The notes below the pieces were generated by a model. That model was not told the origin of the DNA. It did no database searches and saw nothing but the letters and a program-made list of their open reading frames with translations. Positions 20,458 through 28,212 of a stretch of DNA of 64,000 nt are shown here, piece after piece. The stretch is from Arcanobacterium wilhelmae (GTDB lineage Bacteria; Actinomycetota; Actinomycetes; Actinomycetales; Actinomycetaceae). Each line of letters starts with the position of its first letter. The stretch's first letter is position 1. A program made the translations under genes and the position numbers. The DNA is taken from NCBI RefSeq assembly GCF_029632765.1, contig NZ_CP121247.1:62001-126000 (forward strand). Reading direction: 5' to 3'.

Positions 20458-21240
20458 ATGCTAAAACTGATCGATGCTCACTTCCACCTGTGGGATCCCG
20501 CGCGCCAAGAGCTCCCGTGGCTCGCAGGCGTACCCTCGCTGAACAGGGCATATGTGATTGAGCAGTTGGAAAGCGAATACGACGCACTGGGAGTGGAGTT
20601 TCTCGGCGGTGTTTATGTGGAAGTTGATGCTCCCGATGAGCTCCTCGAAGATCGGCTCGTGGGCGCGAACCCGTCGCCGAAGATCCTCGGTAAAGTACTC
20701 CACTCAATGCCCGGACCGTACATGCGTGTTCCGCTCCAAGCCGTGGGCATTCGCTACCCGCTACACACGCCGTCGGCGGCGAGCGGAACTGTGCTCATGC
20801 CTGACTTCCAGGCAGGCCTAGCGCTCCTGGAGAAAGCGGGCCTGACCTTCGACCTTGTCAATCGCGGCGATGATATCGAGGAAATGAGCGAAGCGTTCTC
20901 GAGGTATCCGAAGCTGAGGCTGATCATCGACCACCTCGGCAACATCCGCACGCTGGACCGCAAAACCCGGGCCGCCATCGAAAAGCTGGCGCAACTGCCG
21001 CATGTCTACGTGAAGGTCTCGGGTGACGATCCGGTTTCGTCCGAAGTCGTGAAATTTGTGCTCGATACCTTCGGGCGCGAGCGGATGCTGTGGGCATCAA
21101 ACTGGCCGGTGGTCACGCTGAACTCCTCGCTGCGCGAGCACTTTGAACTCGCCTACTCGATCTTCGGCGACGATCCGGACTTTTTCGAAAACAATGCGCG
21201 AGCCGCATACGGGCTCGACCAACAGAAAGGACGCGAATAA
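20458..21240 (+). CDS. L-fucono-lactone hydrolase (amidohydrolase 2 family)
   Basis: Hydrolyses L-fucono-lactone to L-fuconate. The 260-aa TIM-barrel protein has the metal motif IDAHFHLWDP, the barrel-strand segment LIIDHLGN and the C-terminal LWASNWPV. It starts eight bases after the SDR stop, and its final base is shared with the next ATG (TAATG), indicating translational coupling. Confidence 0.88.
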   Translation: MLKLIDAHFHLWDPARQELPWLAGVPSLNRAYVIEQLESEYDALGVEFLGGVYVEVDAPDELLEDRLVGANPSPKILGKVLHSMPGPYMRVPLQAVGIRYPLHTPSAASGTVLMPDFQAGLALLEKAGLTFDLVNRGDDIEEMSEAFSRYPKLRLIIDHLGNIRTLDRKTRAAIEKLAQLPHVYVKVSGDDPVSSEVVKFVLDTFGRERMLWASNWPVVTLNSSLREHFELAYSIFGDDPDFFENNARAAYGLDQQKGRE

Positions 21241-22124
21241 TGCCTATGCGCTCCGGAGTATACTGTCCCACCATCACGATCACCGACGACTCGGGCCGGA
21301 TCGACCGCGAAAAATGGGGACAACACCTCGACCACCTGATCGACGCCGGAATCACCGGAATTCTTGTTTTCGGCTCGATCGGTGAGTTCTACTCCTTCAG
21401 CATGGAGGAGAAAAAGGACGCCGTGGCATTCGCGGCCGAGCACGTGGCAGGCAGAGTACCGCTCTACGTGGGTGTGGGCGCCACGCGGGTTGCCGACGTC
21501 GTCGAACTCGCCAACTACTGCGAAGGGTACGAGGTTGCTGGACTGTTCCTGATCAGCCCCTACTATTTCGGGCCCTCGCACGCCACCGCCAAGGAATTCT
21601 TCACCACGGTTGCCAACGCCACAACGTTGCCGATCGTGTTGTACAACTTCCCTGCTCGCACCGGAACCGATCTCAGCCCAGCGCTCGTGGCGGAACTCGC
21701 GTCGAGTTGCCCGAACATCGTCGGACTCAAAGACACCGTCGATAACATCTCGCACACGCGCGCCGTGATCGAGGCCGTCGCGAAAGTCGCGCCGGAGTTC
21801 CGTGTGTTCTCCGGATTCGACGAGTACTACACCGTGAACCGGATCGCCGGAGGAGCCGGCGTCGTCTCCGGACTAACCAACGTGGAACCCGAAACCTTCG
21901 TTGCGCTCCACAAAGCATACGAAGCGGCTAACTTCGCCGGTGTTGTTGGAGCAGCATCGCGCATCTCCCACCTCATGGCCCTCTACGGAACCACAGACCT
22001 CTTTATCTCCGCGATCAAAGGTGCAGTCAAAGCCGCCGGGCTCGAGATTGCCACCCAGATCAACGCCCCGGCTACCCAGCTCAACGAGGAGCAGGAGCGG
22101 ACAATCACACGCATCATCGGCTGA
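21240..22124 (+). CDS. 2-keto-3-deoxy-L-fuconate aldolase (DapA/KDPG-type)
   Basis: Cleaves 2-keto-3-deoxy-L-fuconate to pyruvate and L-lactaldehyde. The 294-aa DHDPS-superfamily protein has the substrate loop GSIGEFYSF, the catalytic Tyr in LYNFPARTG, and the Schiff-base Lys in VGLKDT. The assignment to fuconate rather than another keto-acid rests on the operon. AAAGGA lies 8 bp before the start; an ATG six bases later is an alternative. Confidence 0.88.
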   Translation: MPMRSGVYCPTITITDDSGRIDREKWGQHLDHLIDAGITGILVFGSIGEFYSFSMEEKKDAVAFAAEHVAGRVPLYVGVGATRVADVVELANYCEGYEVAGLFLISPYYFGPSHATAKEFFTTVANATTLPIVLYNFPARTGTDLSPALVAELASSCPNIVGLKDTVDNISHTRAVIEAVAKVAPEFRVFSGFDEYYTVNRIAGGAGVVSGLTNVEPETFVALHKAYEAANFAGVVGAASRISHLMALYGTTDLFISAIKGAVKAAGLEIATQINAPATQLNEEQERTITRIIG

Positions 22125-22212
22125 TATAGCCAAACAACTCAATACGACACCACGGATACTCAGGCAACGATGCCCGAGTACCCGTCGGGGTCCCCTACAC
22201 GAAGGTGAAAAC

Positions 22213-23526
22213 ATGGAAAACAACGACGTTGCCATGCATGAACATGGAAACAAAAAGAAGCGGTTCGTCTATCCGGGGCTTATGCTCCCGTTCATCCTGA
22301 TCGTCTCGTGCTTTGCCGCATGGGGCATCTCGACCGACCTTACTGCGCCCATGGTGAACGTGTTTAGCTCGGTGTTCGAGATGAGTGCCTTCCAATCGGC
22401 GCTCGTACAGTTCGCCTACTTCGGCGCCTACTTCCTCCTGGCAATCCCCGCCGCAATGATCAACTCCCGCATCGGATACAAAGGCGGCGTTGTGATCGGG
22501 ATGAGCATGGCTGCACTCGGCGCGTGGATGTTCTATCCAGCCTCGCAAATCATGACCTACGGAACCTTCTTGCTGGCGCTCTTTGTGCTCGCCGGTGGCC
22601 TGTCCATCGTGGAGACATCGGCCAACCCGTTCGTGATGTCGCTCGGGCCGCAATCCACAGCCACACGGCGGTTGAATTTTGCGCAGGCGTTTAATCCGAT
22701 CGGTTCAAATATCGGCGTGCTCATGGCAACGCTCCTCGTGGCGCCACACATTGTGGAAAGTGTGCACAAGGCCGGAATGAGTGAAGCTGAGCTCCTGAAC
22801 CAAACCTCCAAGGAACTCTCCTCCGTGATGGTTCCCTACATTCTGCTCGGAATCCTGTACGCCGCACTGGCAATCTCGATCTTCTTGGTGAAGATCCCGA
22901 AGAACGATCAGATGCAGAAGACCGATTATGTTGGTATCCGCAAAGGCGTATTTGGGCGCCTGTGGAATAACCACACCTACCGATTCGGCGTGATCGCGCA
23001 GTTCTTCAACATCGCCGCCCAGACCTGCATCTGGACCTACCTGCCGTTCTATGTGCAAGAAACACTCGGCGCATCCAAATCGGCTGCCGGTTGGTGGCTA
23101 CAGATTTCACTGATCTTCTTCCTCGTGATGCGCTTCGTTATGGTGTGGCTCATGGGAATGTTCGACGGGCGGCGCCTCATGGTGGTGATGTGTGGTCTCG
23201 GCGTGGTGCTGACCCTGATCGGCGTGGTGTCCGGCAACGTGCTGGGTGCGCTCTCTATCGCTGCGCTTTCTGCGTGCATCTCCTTGCTGTTCCCCACTAT
23301 CTACGGCGTGGCTCTGACCGGCGTTGGTGAAGATACCAAGTTCGGTTCGTCCGGGCTTGTGATGGCCATCATTGGCGGCGCAATTGCTCCTCTTCTTCAG
23401 GGTAAGCTCACGGATCACTTTGGTGCGCAGTTTGGTTTCCTCTTCGTGGCGCTGTGCTTCGCGGTAGTGGGAGCATTCGGAATATACGCCATCAAGAACC
23501 AGATCATTCCAGAAACCGAGGACTGA
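22213..23526 (+). CDS. fucP: L-fucose:H+ symporter (MFS, FucP family)
   Basis: Fucose uptake across the membrane. The 437-aa protein has 12 hydrophobic segments, the FHS-family pattern FAYFGAYFLLAIPAA, the conserved Asn/Glu block VETSANPFVMSLG, and FAQAFNPIGSNIG, all typical of FucP. GAAGGTGAAA precedes the ATG at 22213; the frame is open upstream within the aldolase gene but that part is not coding. Confidence 0.93.
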   Translation: MENNDVAMHEHGNKKKRFVYPGLMLPFILIVSCFAAWGISTDLTAPMVNVFSSVFEMSAFQSALVQFAYFGAYFLLAIPAAMINSRIGYKGGVVIGMSMAALGAWMFYPASQIMTYGTFLLALFVLAGGLSIVETSANPFVMSLGPQSTATRRLNFAQAFNPIGSNIGVLMATLLVAPHIVESVHKAGMSEAELLNQTSKELSSVMVPYILLGILYAALAISIFLVKIPKNDQMQKTDYVGIRKGVFGRLWNNHTYRFGVIAQFFNIAAQTCIWTYLPFYVQETLGASKSAAGWWLQISLIFFLVMRFVMVWLMGMFDGRRLMVVMCGLGVVLTLIGVVSGNVLGALSIAALSACISLLFPTIYGVALTGVGEDTKFGSSGLVMAIIGGAIAPLLQGKLTDHFGAQFGFLFVALCFAVVGAFGIYAIKNQIIPETED

Positions 23527-23528
23527 GC

Positions 23529-23960
23529 ATGTTGAAGAAAATTTCTCCCGTTCTTTCGCCGGAGCTACTGAAGGCGATTGCTGAAATGGGGCACGGTGAC
23601 GAGCTCACCTTGGCGGACGCGCATTACCCGCAATCCGGGAGCGCAGATGTGGTGATCCGAGCTGATGGTGTGGGGATCCCGGAGTTACTTGCGGGGATCT
23701 TGGAGCTGATCCCGCTCGATCAGTACAACGATTGGCAGTACGGGTTGATGGCCACTGTGGGTGACGATCCCGAGCCTGATATTTGGGAAACCTATGCCGA
23801 TATTGTGAGGCGTGAAGAGTCAGAGGCAACGCCGAAATTCTTTGAGCGGTTTGAGTTTTATGAGGTCGCTCGGCGTTCCCATGTGACTGTTTTGACTGGT
23901 GAGACCTCGCAATACGGGAACATTATTCTGAAGAAAGGCGTGGTGTTGCCGCAGAAGTAA
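23529..23960 (+). CDS. fucU: L-fucose mutarotase
   Basis: Interconverts alpha- and beta-L-fucose anomers. The 143-aa RbsD/FucU-type protein opens LKKISPVLSPELLKAIAEMG and carries GDELTLADAHYP with the catalytic His. It starts two bases after the fucP stop and ends the operon, just before a strong terminator. Confidence 0.95.
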   Translation: MLKKISPVLSPELLKAIAEMGHGDELTLADAHYPQSGSADVVIRADGVGIPELLAGILELIPLDQYNDWQYGLMATVGDDPEPDIWETYADIVRREESEATPKFFERFEFYEVARRSHVTVLTGETSQYGNIILKKGVVLPQK

Positions 23961-23983
23961 ATCGCGCAAGCTATTTCCTCCCG

Positions 23984-24020
23984 GCGGGGGCGGGTGTGTT
24001 CACACCCGCCCCCGCGTTTT
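23984..24020 (+). terminator. Strong intrinsic terminator ending the fucose operon
   Basis: A perfect 15-bp GC-rich stem (23984-23998 with 24001-24015) and a minimal loop, followed by GTTTT. It also lies 25 bp beyond the end of the convergent ABC importer and may act on both strands. Confidence 0.85.
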
Positions 24021-24045
24021 GCCGTGTTGCGGCCAAATATCCCCG

Positions 24046-24822
24046 TTACGCGTCCGCCTCTGCGAGGTCGGAGAGGATCTGATACAGGTCCGCATCCGTC
24101 ATCGCCGCACGCTCGGCACCCGCAATATCGCGCACGATCCGCCCATGATGCATCACGATCGTCCGATTGCCATACGCCAGCGCATCCTTGAGATTATGCG
24201 TGATCATGATCGCCGTGAGGCGCTCACGCTCCACCACCTCGGCAGTAAACTCCAACACCGCCTTGGCGGTTTTCGGATCCAGCGCGGCCGTGTGCTCGTC
24301 GAGCAGGAGAAGGCGAGGGGTCTTCAGCGTGGCCATAATCAGCGCCACCGACTGCCGCTGCCCGCCCGACAGCACACCAATCTCCGTATCCAGGCGCTCC
24401 TCGAGCCCCAGCCCAAGCGGAGCCAGCGCCTGCGCGAACTCCCGCCGGCGCTCCTCATTCATCGACACGCGCATCCCGCGCTTCCCGCCACGCTTCGCCG
24501 CCAGCATCATGTTCTCCGCAACCGTCATACGAGGTGCCGTTCCCCGCATCGGATCCTGGAACACGCGCGCCACCAATGCTGCTCGCTCCTCCTCCACAAG
24601 GCCAGTCACATCCTCGCCATCGATCCGAACCACGCCCGCATCCGGCAAAATCGCGCCCGACACCATGTTCAGCAACGTCGATTTACCGGCACCATTCCCG
24701 CCAACGATCGTGATGAAATCGCCGTCGGCAACGCCCAGATCCACGCGATCCAGCGCCAGGAACGCGTCCGCCGTGCGCTGATGAAACGCCTTCGAAATTC
24801 CCTCAAGTTCCAACACGCTCAT
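24046..24822 (-). CDS. trpZ: Tryptophan ABC importer, ATP-binding protein
   Basis: A 258-aa ABC ATPase: Walker A GGNGAGKST, signature LSGGQRQSVAL, Walker B LLLLDEHTAALD, and the switch His in ITHN. Third gene of the leftward trpX-trpY-trpZ-like operon; the start overlaps the permease stop (ATGA). Specificity is taken from the leader peptide at 27088-27126. Confidence 0.92.
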   Translation of the reverse strand: MSVLELEGISKAFHQRTADAFLALDRVDLGVADGDFITIVGGNGAGKSTLLNMVSGAILPDAGVVRIDGEDVTGLVEEERAALVARVFQDPMRGTAPRMTVAENMMLAAKRGGKRGMRVSMNEERRREFAQALAPLGLGLEERLDTEIGVLSGGQRQSVALIMATLKTPRLLLLDEHTAALDPKTAKAVLEFTAEVVERERLTAIMITHNLKDALAYGNRTIVMHHGRIVRDIAGAERAAMTDADLYQILSDLAEADA

Positions 24823-25832
24823 CGTGCGCCCTCCGATCCGTCCTCGCCAACACCCGTATCAGCCGCACGCTCCGCAGCCCCAGCAGCCACCGACGCTCCG
24901 CCGGCAACAGGCGCAACTCGTGCCCCCGGCGTCGCCGGAACCGCCGACGCCGGCAGCCCCGCCGCGCGCTTGCCCGCGAAAAACTTCTGCAACGCAGGAA
25001 TCGACAGGCACAGTGCCAAAATCACGGCCGAGAGCAGCTTGAAGTTATCCGTGTTGATCTTCAACTGCAACACCAGTGCCAGGAGCAAGCGGTAGATCAC
25101 CGAACCCACGAAAATCGCGAGCAAACGCACCGGCAAACTCACGTTACGAACCACGACCTCGCCGATAATGATCGCTGCCAGCCCGATCACGATCGAGCCG
25201 ATACCCATCGAAATATCCGCGTACCCCGAATCTGTGGCCACCAAATACCCCGACAGTGCGATCAGCCCATTGCCCAGCATGTAGCCCAGCAGCATCATCT
25301 CGCCCGTCGGAATACCCAGCGACTTCGCCATGAACGGGTTGTCGCCCGTCGCGATCAGCGCCTGGCCCATGTCCGTGCGGAAAAAGTAGCTCAGCGCCGC
25401 CACCGCGATCAGGATCATCACCACGCCGAGGATCAGCGTGTCCACATTGCGCGGCAGACCAAACACGCCCATCTGGGTTTTCAGCGTGGTCGCGCCAGAA
25501 AGGGAGAGGTTCGCGCTACCCATAAACGCCAAATTGATCGAATACAAGCCAGTGAGCGTGATGATGCCCGCGAGCAGTGAATTGATCTTCAGCTTCGTGA
25601 TCAGCAGGGCCGTCACTGCGCCCGCCGCCGCGCCCATCAGGAACGCCACTGCCATCGACAGCAACGGATTCATCCCGAGCACCAGCAGCTGCGCGCCGAT
25701 CGCCGCCCCCAGCGTGAACGACGCCTCCGTCGTCAAATCCGCCTCGTTCAGGATGCGGAACGTGATATACACGCCGATCCCCATCAAAGTCCAAATCGCG
25801 CCCTGCGAGAGCGCGCTCAGCACAATCTCCAT
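24819..25832 (-). CDS. trpY: Tryptophan ABC importer, permease
   Basis: A 337-aa permease of the branched-chain-amino-acid type (LivH-like), with about eight to nine membrane segments, GIYITFRILNEADLT-like N terminus and a conserved FRTDMGQALIATGDNP loop. The C-terminal ~45 residues are Ala/Pro/Gly-rich and are encoded over two inverted copies of the dispersed motif (24926-24953). The ATG at 25832 overlaps the upstream TGA; a GTG three bases earlier is the alternative start. Confidence 0.9.
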   Translation of the reverse strand: MEIVLSALSQGAIWTLMGIGVYITFRILNEADLTTEASFTLGAAIGAQLLVLGMNPLLSMAVAFLMGAAAGAVTALLITKLKINSLLAGIITLTGLYSINLAFMGSANLSLSGATTLKTQMGVFGLPRNVDTLILGVVMILIAVAALSYFFRTDMGQALIATGDNPFMAKSLGIPTGEMMLLGYMLGNGLIALSGYLVATDSGYADISMGIGSIVIGLAAIIIGEVVVRNVSLPVRLLAIFVGSVIYRLLLALVLQLKINTDNFKLLSAVILALCLSIPALQKFFAGKRAAGLPASAVPATPGARVAPVAGGASVAAGAAERAADTGVGEDGSEGAR

Positions 25833-26944
25833 CACTTTCCGCCCTTCTCGCCACCGGACTTCTCGCCACCGGACTTGCTGGCGCCAGCCGCGCCACCGGC
25901 GTCGGCAGTATCACGTGCACCCTTCACGACGTCGGCCGGGAGAGTCAGCCCGAGCGTGCGGGCCGCGTCCGAATTCACGATCACGTCCACCGCCGTCACG
26001 ATCTTCACCGGAACATCCGCCGGCTTCTTCCCCTCAAGAACCTGCACCAAAACCTCGGCCGTATCCACGCCAATCTGATGCTGGTTCGTGCCAACCGTGG
26101 CGAGGCCGCCCTCGGCGACCATCGCGTCTACCACCGGGAAAACCGGGGTCTTATGGGCGTTCGTCGCCGCAATCAGCGTCGGCATCGCTGAGGCGATCGT
26201 GTTGTCGTTCGGAACGAAAATGAAATCGGTTTCGCTCGCCAACTGCTCCGCCGTCTGTGCCAACTCATTCGAATTCGTGATCGTGCGCTCCACAACCGTC
26301 AGCCCCATCTGCGCCGCCAGCTCCTTCGCATCCTTCACCGCTGGCGCCACATTCGTCGACGAGCTCGAATACAAAATGCCCATCCGCTTCGCATCCGGCA
26401 GGATCGCCTTCGCCAAATCCAGCTGCTCCTTCACCGGCGTCGCATCCACTGTCCCCGTCGCGTTCGTGCCCGGCTTATCCAACGACTTCGACAAACCCGC
26501 CGCCACCGGATCCGAAATACCCGAGAACACCACCGGCGTCTCGCCCGCAACATTCTTCAACGCCTGCGCCGCCGGCGTCGCAATACCCACCAGCACCTCG
26601 TCGCGATCTGCCACGAAACCATCCGAAATGGTCTTCAGGAGGGTCTGATCGCCCTGGCCATTCTTGAAATCGATCGCGATATTCTCGCCATCGACGTAGC
26701 CGTGCTTCGCCAGACCGTCGTAAATGCCCTGGCGGATCTGATCCAGCGATGGGTGGCTGACCAGCTGCAGCAAGCCAATCTTGATCTGGTGGTCCGTCTT
26801 CTTCAGCTCGGCTGCTTGCGAACTCGGCGCCGCCGCGCCCGCCGCGGGTGCCTGCTGTTGAGCCGTGCGAATAAACGGGAGACAAATGAAAAGCGTCAAC
26901 AGGCACCCCATCAGGAAGGAGCCAATCGCCGTGAACTTCTTCAT
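25832..26944 (-). CDS. trpX: Tryptophan ABC importer, substrate-binding protein (PF04392 type)
   Basis: A 370-aa ABC substrate-binding protein of the TrpX family: N-terminal hydrophobic anchor (residues ~5-28), then KIGLLQLVSHPSLDQIRQG, GIATPAAQALKN, PVVFSGISDP and ILYSSSSTN. A Gly/Ser/Lys-rich C-terminal tail with two tandem SGGEK units follows. No canonical lipobox is evident, so it is probably membrane-anchored. First structural gene after the Trp-codon attenuator. Confidence 0.9.
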   Translation of the reverse strand: MKKFTAIGSFLMGCLLTLFICLPFIRTAQQQAPAAGAAAPSSQAAELKKTDHQIKIGLLQLVSHPSLDQIRQGIYDGLAKHGYVDGENIAIDFKNGQGDQTLLKTISDGFVADRDEVLVGIATPAAQALKNVAGETPVVFSGISDPVAAGLSKSLDKPGTNATGTVDATPVKEQLDLAKAILPDAKRMGILYSSSSTNVAPAVKDAKELAAQMGLTVVERTITNSNELAQTAEQLASETDFIFVPNDNTIASAMPTLIAATNAHKTPVFPVVDAMVAEGGLATVGTNQHQIGVDTAEVLVQVLEGKKPADVPVKIVTAVDVIVNSDAARTLGLTLPADVVKGARDTADAGGAAGASKSGGEKSGGEKGGK

Positions 26945-27020
26945 CGCTAAAGCCTTTCGGGAGAAATTTTCGTTTCGTACCGGCCGGGGTTCCCGCCGGT
27001 TCGTTCCCGAACATCAGGCC

Positions 27021-27059
27021 ATAAAAAATCGGCTCTCGATCGGAAACGATCGACGAGCC
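27021..27059 (-). terminator. Attenuator terminator of the tryptophan importer operon
   Basis: On the minus strand GGCTCGTCGATCG, a TTTC loop and CGATCGAGAGCC form a stem directly followed by a T-run (complement of the A-run 27022-27028). It lies about 75 bp before trpX. Its 5' arm (GGCTCG, 27059-27054) can alternatively pair with GCGAGCC (27085-27079). Confidence 0.85.
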
Positions 27060-27078
27060 GGAAAATCGCAGGAGAAAC

Positions 27079-27098
27079 GGCTCGCCGTCAAGCGAGCC
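27079..27098 (-). promoter_or_regulatory. Attenuator upstream hairpin (regions 1 and 2)
   Basis: GGCTCGC (27098-27092) and GCGAGCC (27085-27079) pair as stem 1:2. Region 1 overlaps the last sense codons and stop of the leader peptide. A ribosome stalled on the Trp codons would cover region 1 and free region 2 to pair with region 3 of the terminator, giving read-through. This is the classical four-segment attenuation layout. Confidence 0.8.
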
Positions 27099-27126
27099 AC
27101 CACCACTGTCGATTCGAGTACGTCAT
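27088..27126 (-). CDS. Leader peptide with three tandem Trp codons (MTYSNRQWWWLA)
   Basis: A 12-codon ORF ending TGA, with TGG TGG TGG at codons 8-10. It precedes an antiterminator/terminator pair and the ABC importer genes. A sigma-70-like promoter lies exactly upstream: TTGACA (27162-27157), 17-bp spacer, TACGCT (27139-27134), with the predicted start site at the A of the ATG, so the leader would be translated from a leaderless mRNA. Low charged tRNA-Trp would stall ribosomes and induce the importer. Confidence 0.88.
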   Translation of the reverse strand: MTYSNRQWWWLA

Positions 27127-27133
27127 GTGTGTA

Positions 27134-27162
27134 AGCGTAGGCGCGGGTGCGGAGGCTGTCAA
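27134..27162 (-). promoter_or_regulatory. Promoter of the tryptophan importer operon
   Basis: Minus-strand TTGACA (27162-27157) and TACGCT (27139-27134) are separated by exactly 17 bp; seven bases after the -10 comes the leader-peptide ATG. The region further up to the phosphatase gene holds a copy of the palindromic intergenic element. Confidence 0.75.
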
Positions 27163-27308
27163 AGCGTGGCCGCGATGTGGACGGCGGTGGTGTCGGGGGC
27201 GCGTGCGTTTTTAGTGCGGATTTCGGGACCGGATGCGCAAACTTCGACGGATGGTTGTTACGTCACTAAAAGTGGGCGGCGGCGGGCTAGTTATACGAGA
27301 GCGGCGAC

Positions 27309-27387
27309 TGCGTGCAGAACTCAATCAGTTTGGTGAGGCGTGGTAATAATTTCCATGACTGGCGGATGTGACAGAGTTGTGCACGGG
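27309..27387. repeat. Palindromic intergenic element, copy A (degenerate)
   Basis: Left arm CGTGCAGAACTCAATCAG (27311-27328) and right arm TGACAGAGTTGTGCACGGG (27369-27387) match the ends of the dispersed ~78-bp element, but the central stem has diverged. It lies just upstream of the phosphatase gene; copy B lies just downstream. Confidence 0.7.
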
Positions 27388-27440
27388 AACGGCGACGGTC
27401 GGCGGCGGCGGGGCGGGACGGGGCGCGATAGGGTTGGGGC

Positions 27441-28019
27441 ATGAAGATTTTGGTTGTGTGTACGGGAAACATTTGTCGCTCGCCGATGGGTGAGGTGGTG
27501 TTGCGCGAGCGGCTTGCGGAGGCTGGCGTTGAGGCTGAGGTGGCGAGCGCGGGAGTCTCAACGGAGGAGACCGGCAACCCGATCGACCCGCGCGCACGGC
27601 GTGTCCTCGCAGCTCACGGCTACCCGGTGCCCTCGCGCAGCGCCCACCAGGCCACGGCCGCCGAGCTCCAGGCGGATGTTGTGCTCGCGATGACCGCCGG
27701 CCACGCAAAATCGTTGCGACGCATGATGGAGCGAGCCGGCGCGGACATTTCGTGCCTGCACCTGTGGCGCGAGTTCGACGGCTCCACGCCGATCGCGCCC
27801 GATGGCGTGTTCGGCGACGGCGGTGCGCTCGGCCCGGGCGGTGCCCTGACCACGGAAAAGAGGGGTGGGTCTGACTTCTACTACTCGGCCGGCGCCCTCG
27901 ACGTCCCTGACCCGTGGTATGGAGGCGAAGAAGGCTTCGAGGAAACCCTCGCCACCGTCGAAGCCGGCGCGGACGGAATCGTCGCCTGGCTGGCCCGCGC
28001 CAAGCCATCCGGCTGCTGA
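27441..28019 (+). CDS. Low-molecular-weight protein tyrosine phosphatase
   Basis: A 192-aa phosphatase with the N-terminal P-loop CTGNICRSP (CX5R) and the acid loop DPWYGGEEGF. It is somewhat longer than typical LMW-PTPs (about 150-160 aa) because of a Gly-rich stretch at residues ~115-145. Substrates are unknown; arsenate reductases share the fold but lack this exact P-loop. It stands alone between two copies of the palindromic element. Confidence 0.93.
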   Translation: MKILVVCTGNICRSPMGEVVLRERLAEAGVEAEVASAGVSTEETGNPIDPRARRVLAAHGYPVPSRSAHQATAAELQADVVLAMTAGHAKSLRRMMERAGADISCLHLWREFDGSTPIAPDGVFGDGGALGPGGALTTEKRGGSDFYYSAGALDVPDPWYGGEEGFEETLATVEAGADGIVAWLARAKPSGC

Positions 28020-28027
28020 GATCTGTT

Positions 28028-28105
28028 GCGTGCGTAAGTCTGTCAATCGCGTGAGGCGTTGCGTATATGGCAACGCCAAGCCGAACTGACAGAGTTATGC
28101 ACGGG
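28028..28105. repeat. Palindromic intergenic element, copy B
   Basis: A near-complete copy: outer arm GTGCGTAAGTCTGTCA, central stem GGCGTTGCGTATATGGCAACGCC (28055-28077 region), outer arm AACTGACAGAGTTATGCAC. It lies ten bases after the phosphatase stop and could serve as its terminator. Confidence 0.85.
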
Positions 28106-28148
28106 TGTGGTTGCGTTGTGTGCGCAAAAGCCAGCTTAAAGACCAAAA

Positions 28149-28203
28149 GCCGACGCCGGTGCGCGCCTTGGGCTGGTAGCCCACCTTGCACACCGGCGTC
28201 GGC
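28149..28203 (-). terminator. Terminator of the sugar ABC operon built from an inverted motif pair
   Basis: GCCGACGCCGGTG (28149-28161) and its exact complement (28191-28203) flank an inner stem TGGGCT/AGCCCA. On the minus strand the hairpin starts ten bases after the binding-protein stop and is followed by CTTTTGGTCTTT. This matches the way uptake-sequence pairs serve as terminators in Neisseria and Haemophilus. Confidence 0.8.
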
Positions 28204-28212
28204 GAAGAAGCC

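Noticed and set aside
26945..27130. T-box riboswitch in the importer leader
   Set aside because: No T-box sequence (GGTGGNACCGCG-like) is present; the Trp-rich leader peptide and alternative hairpins explain the region.
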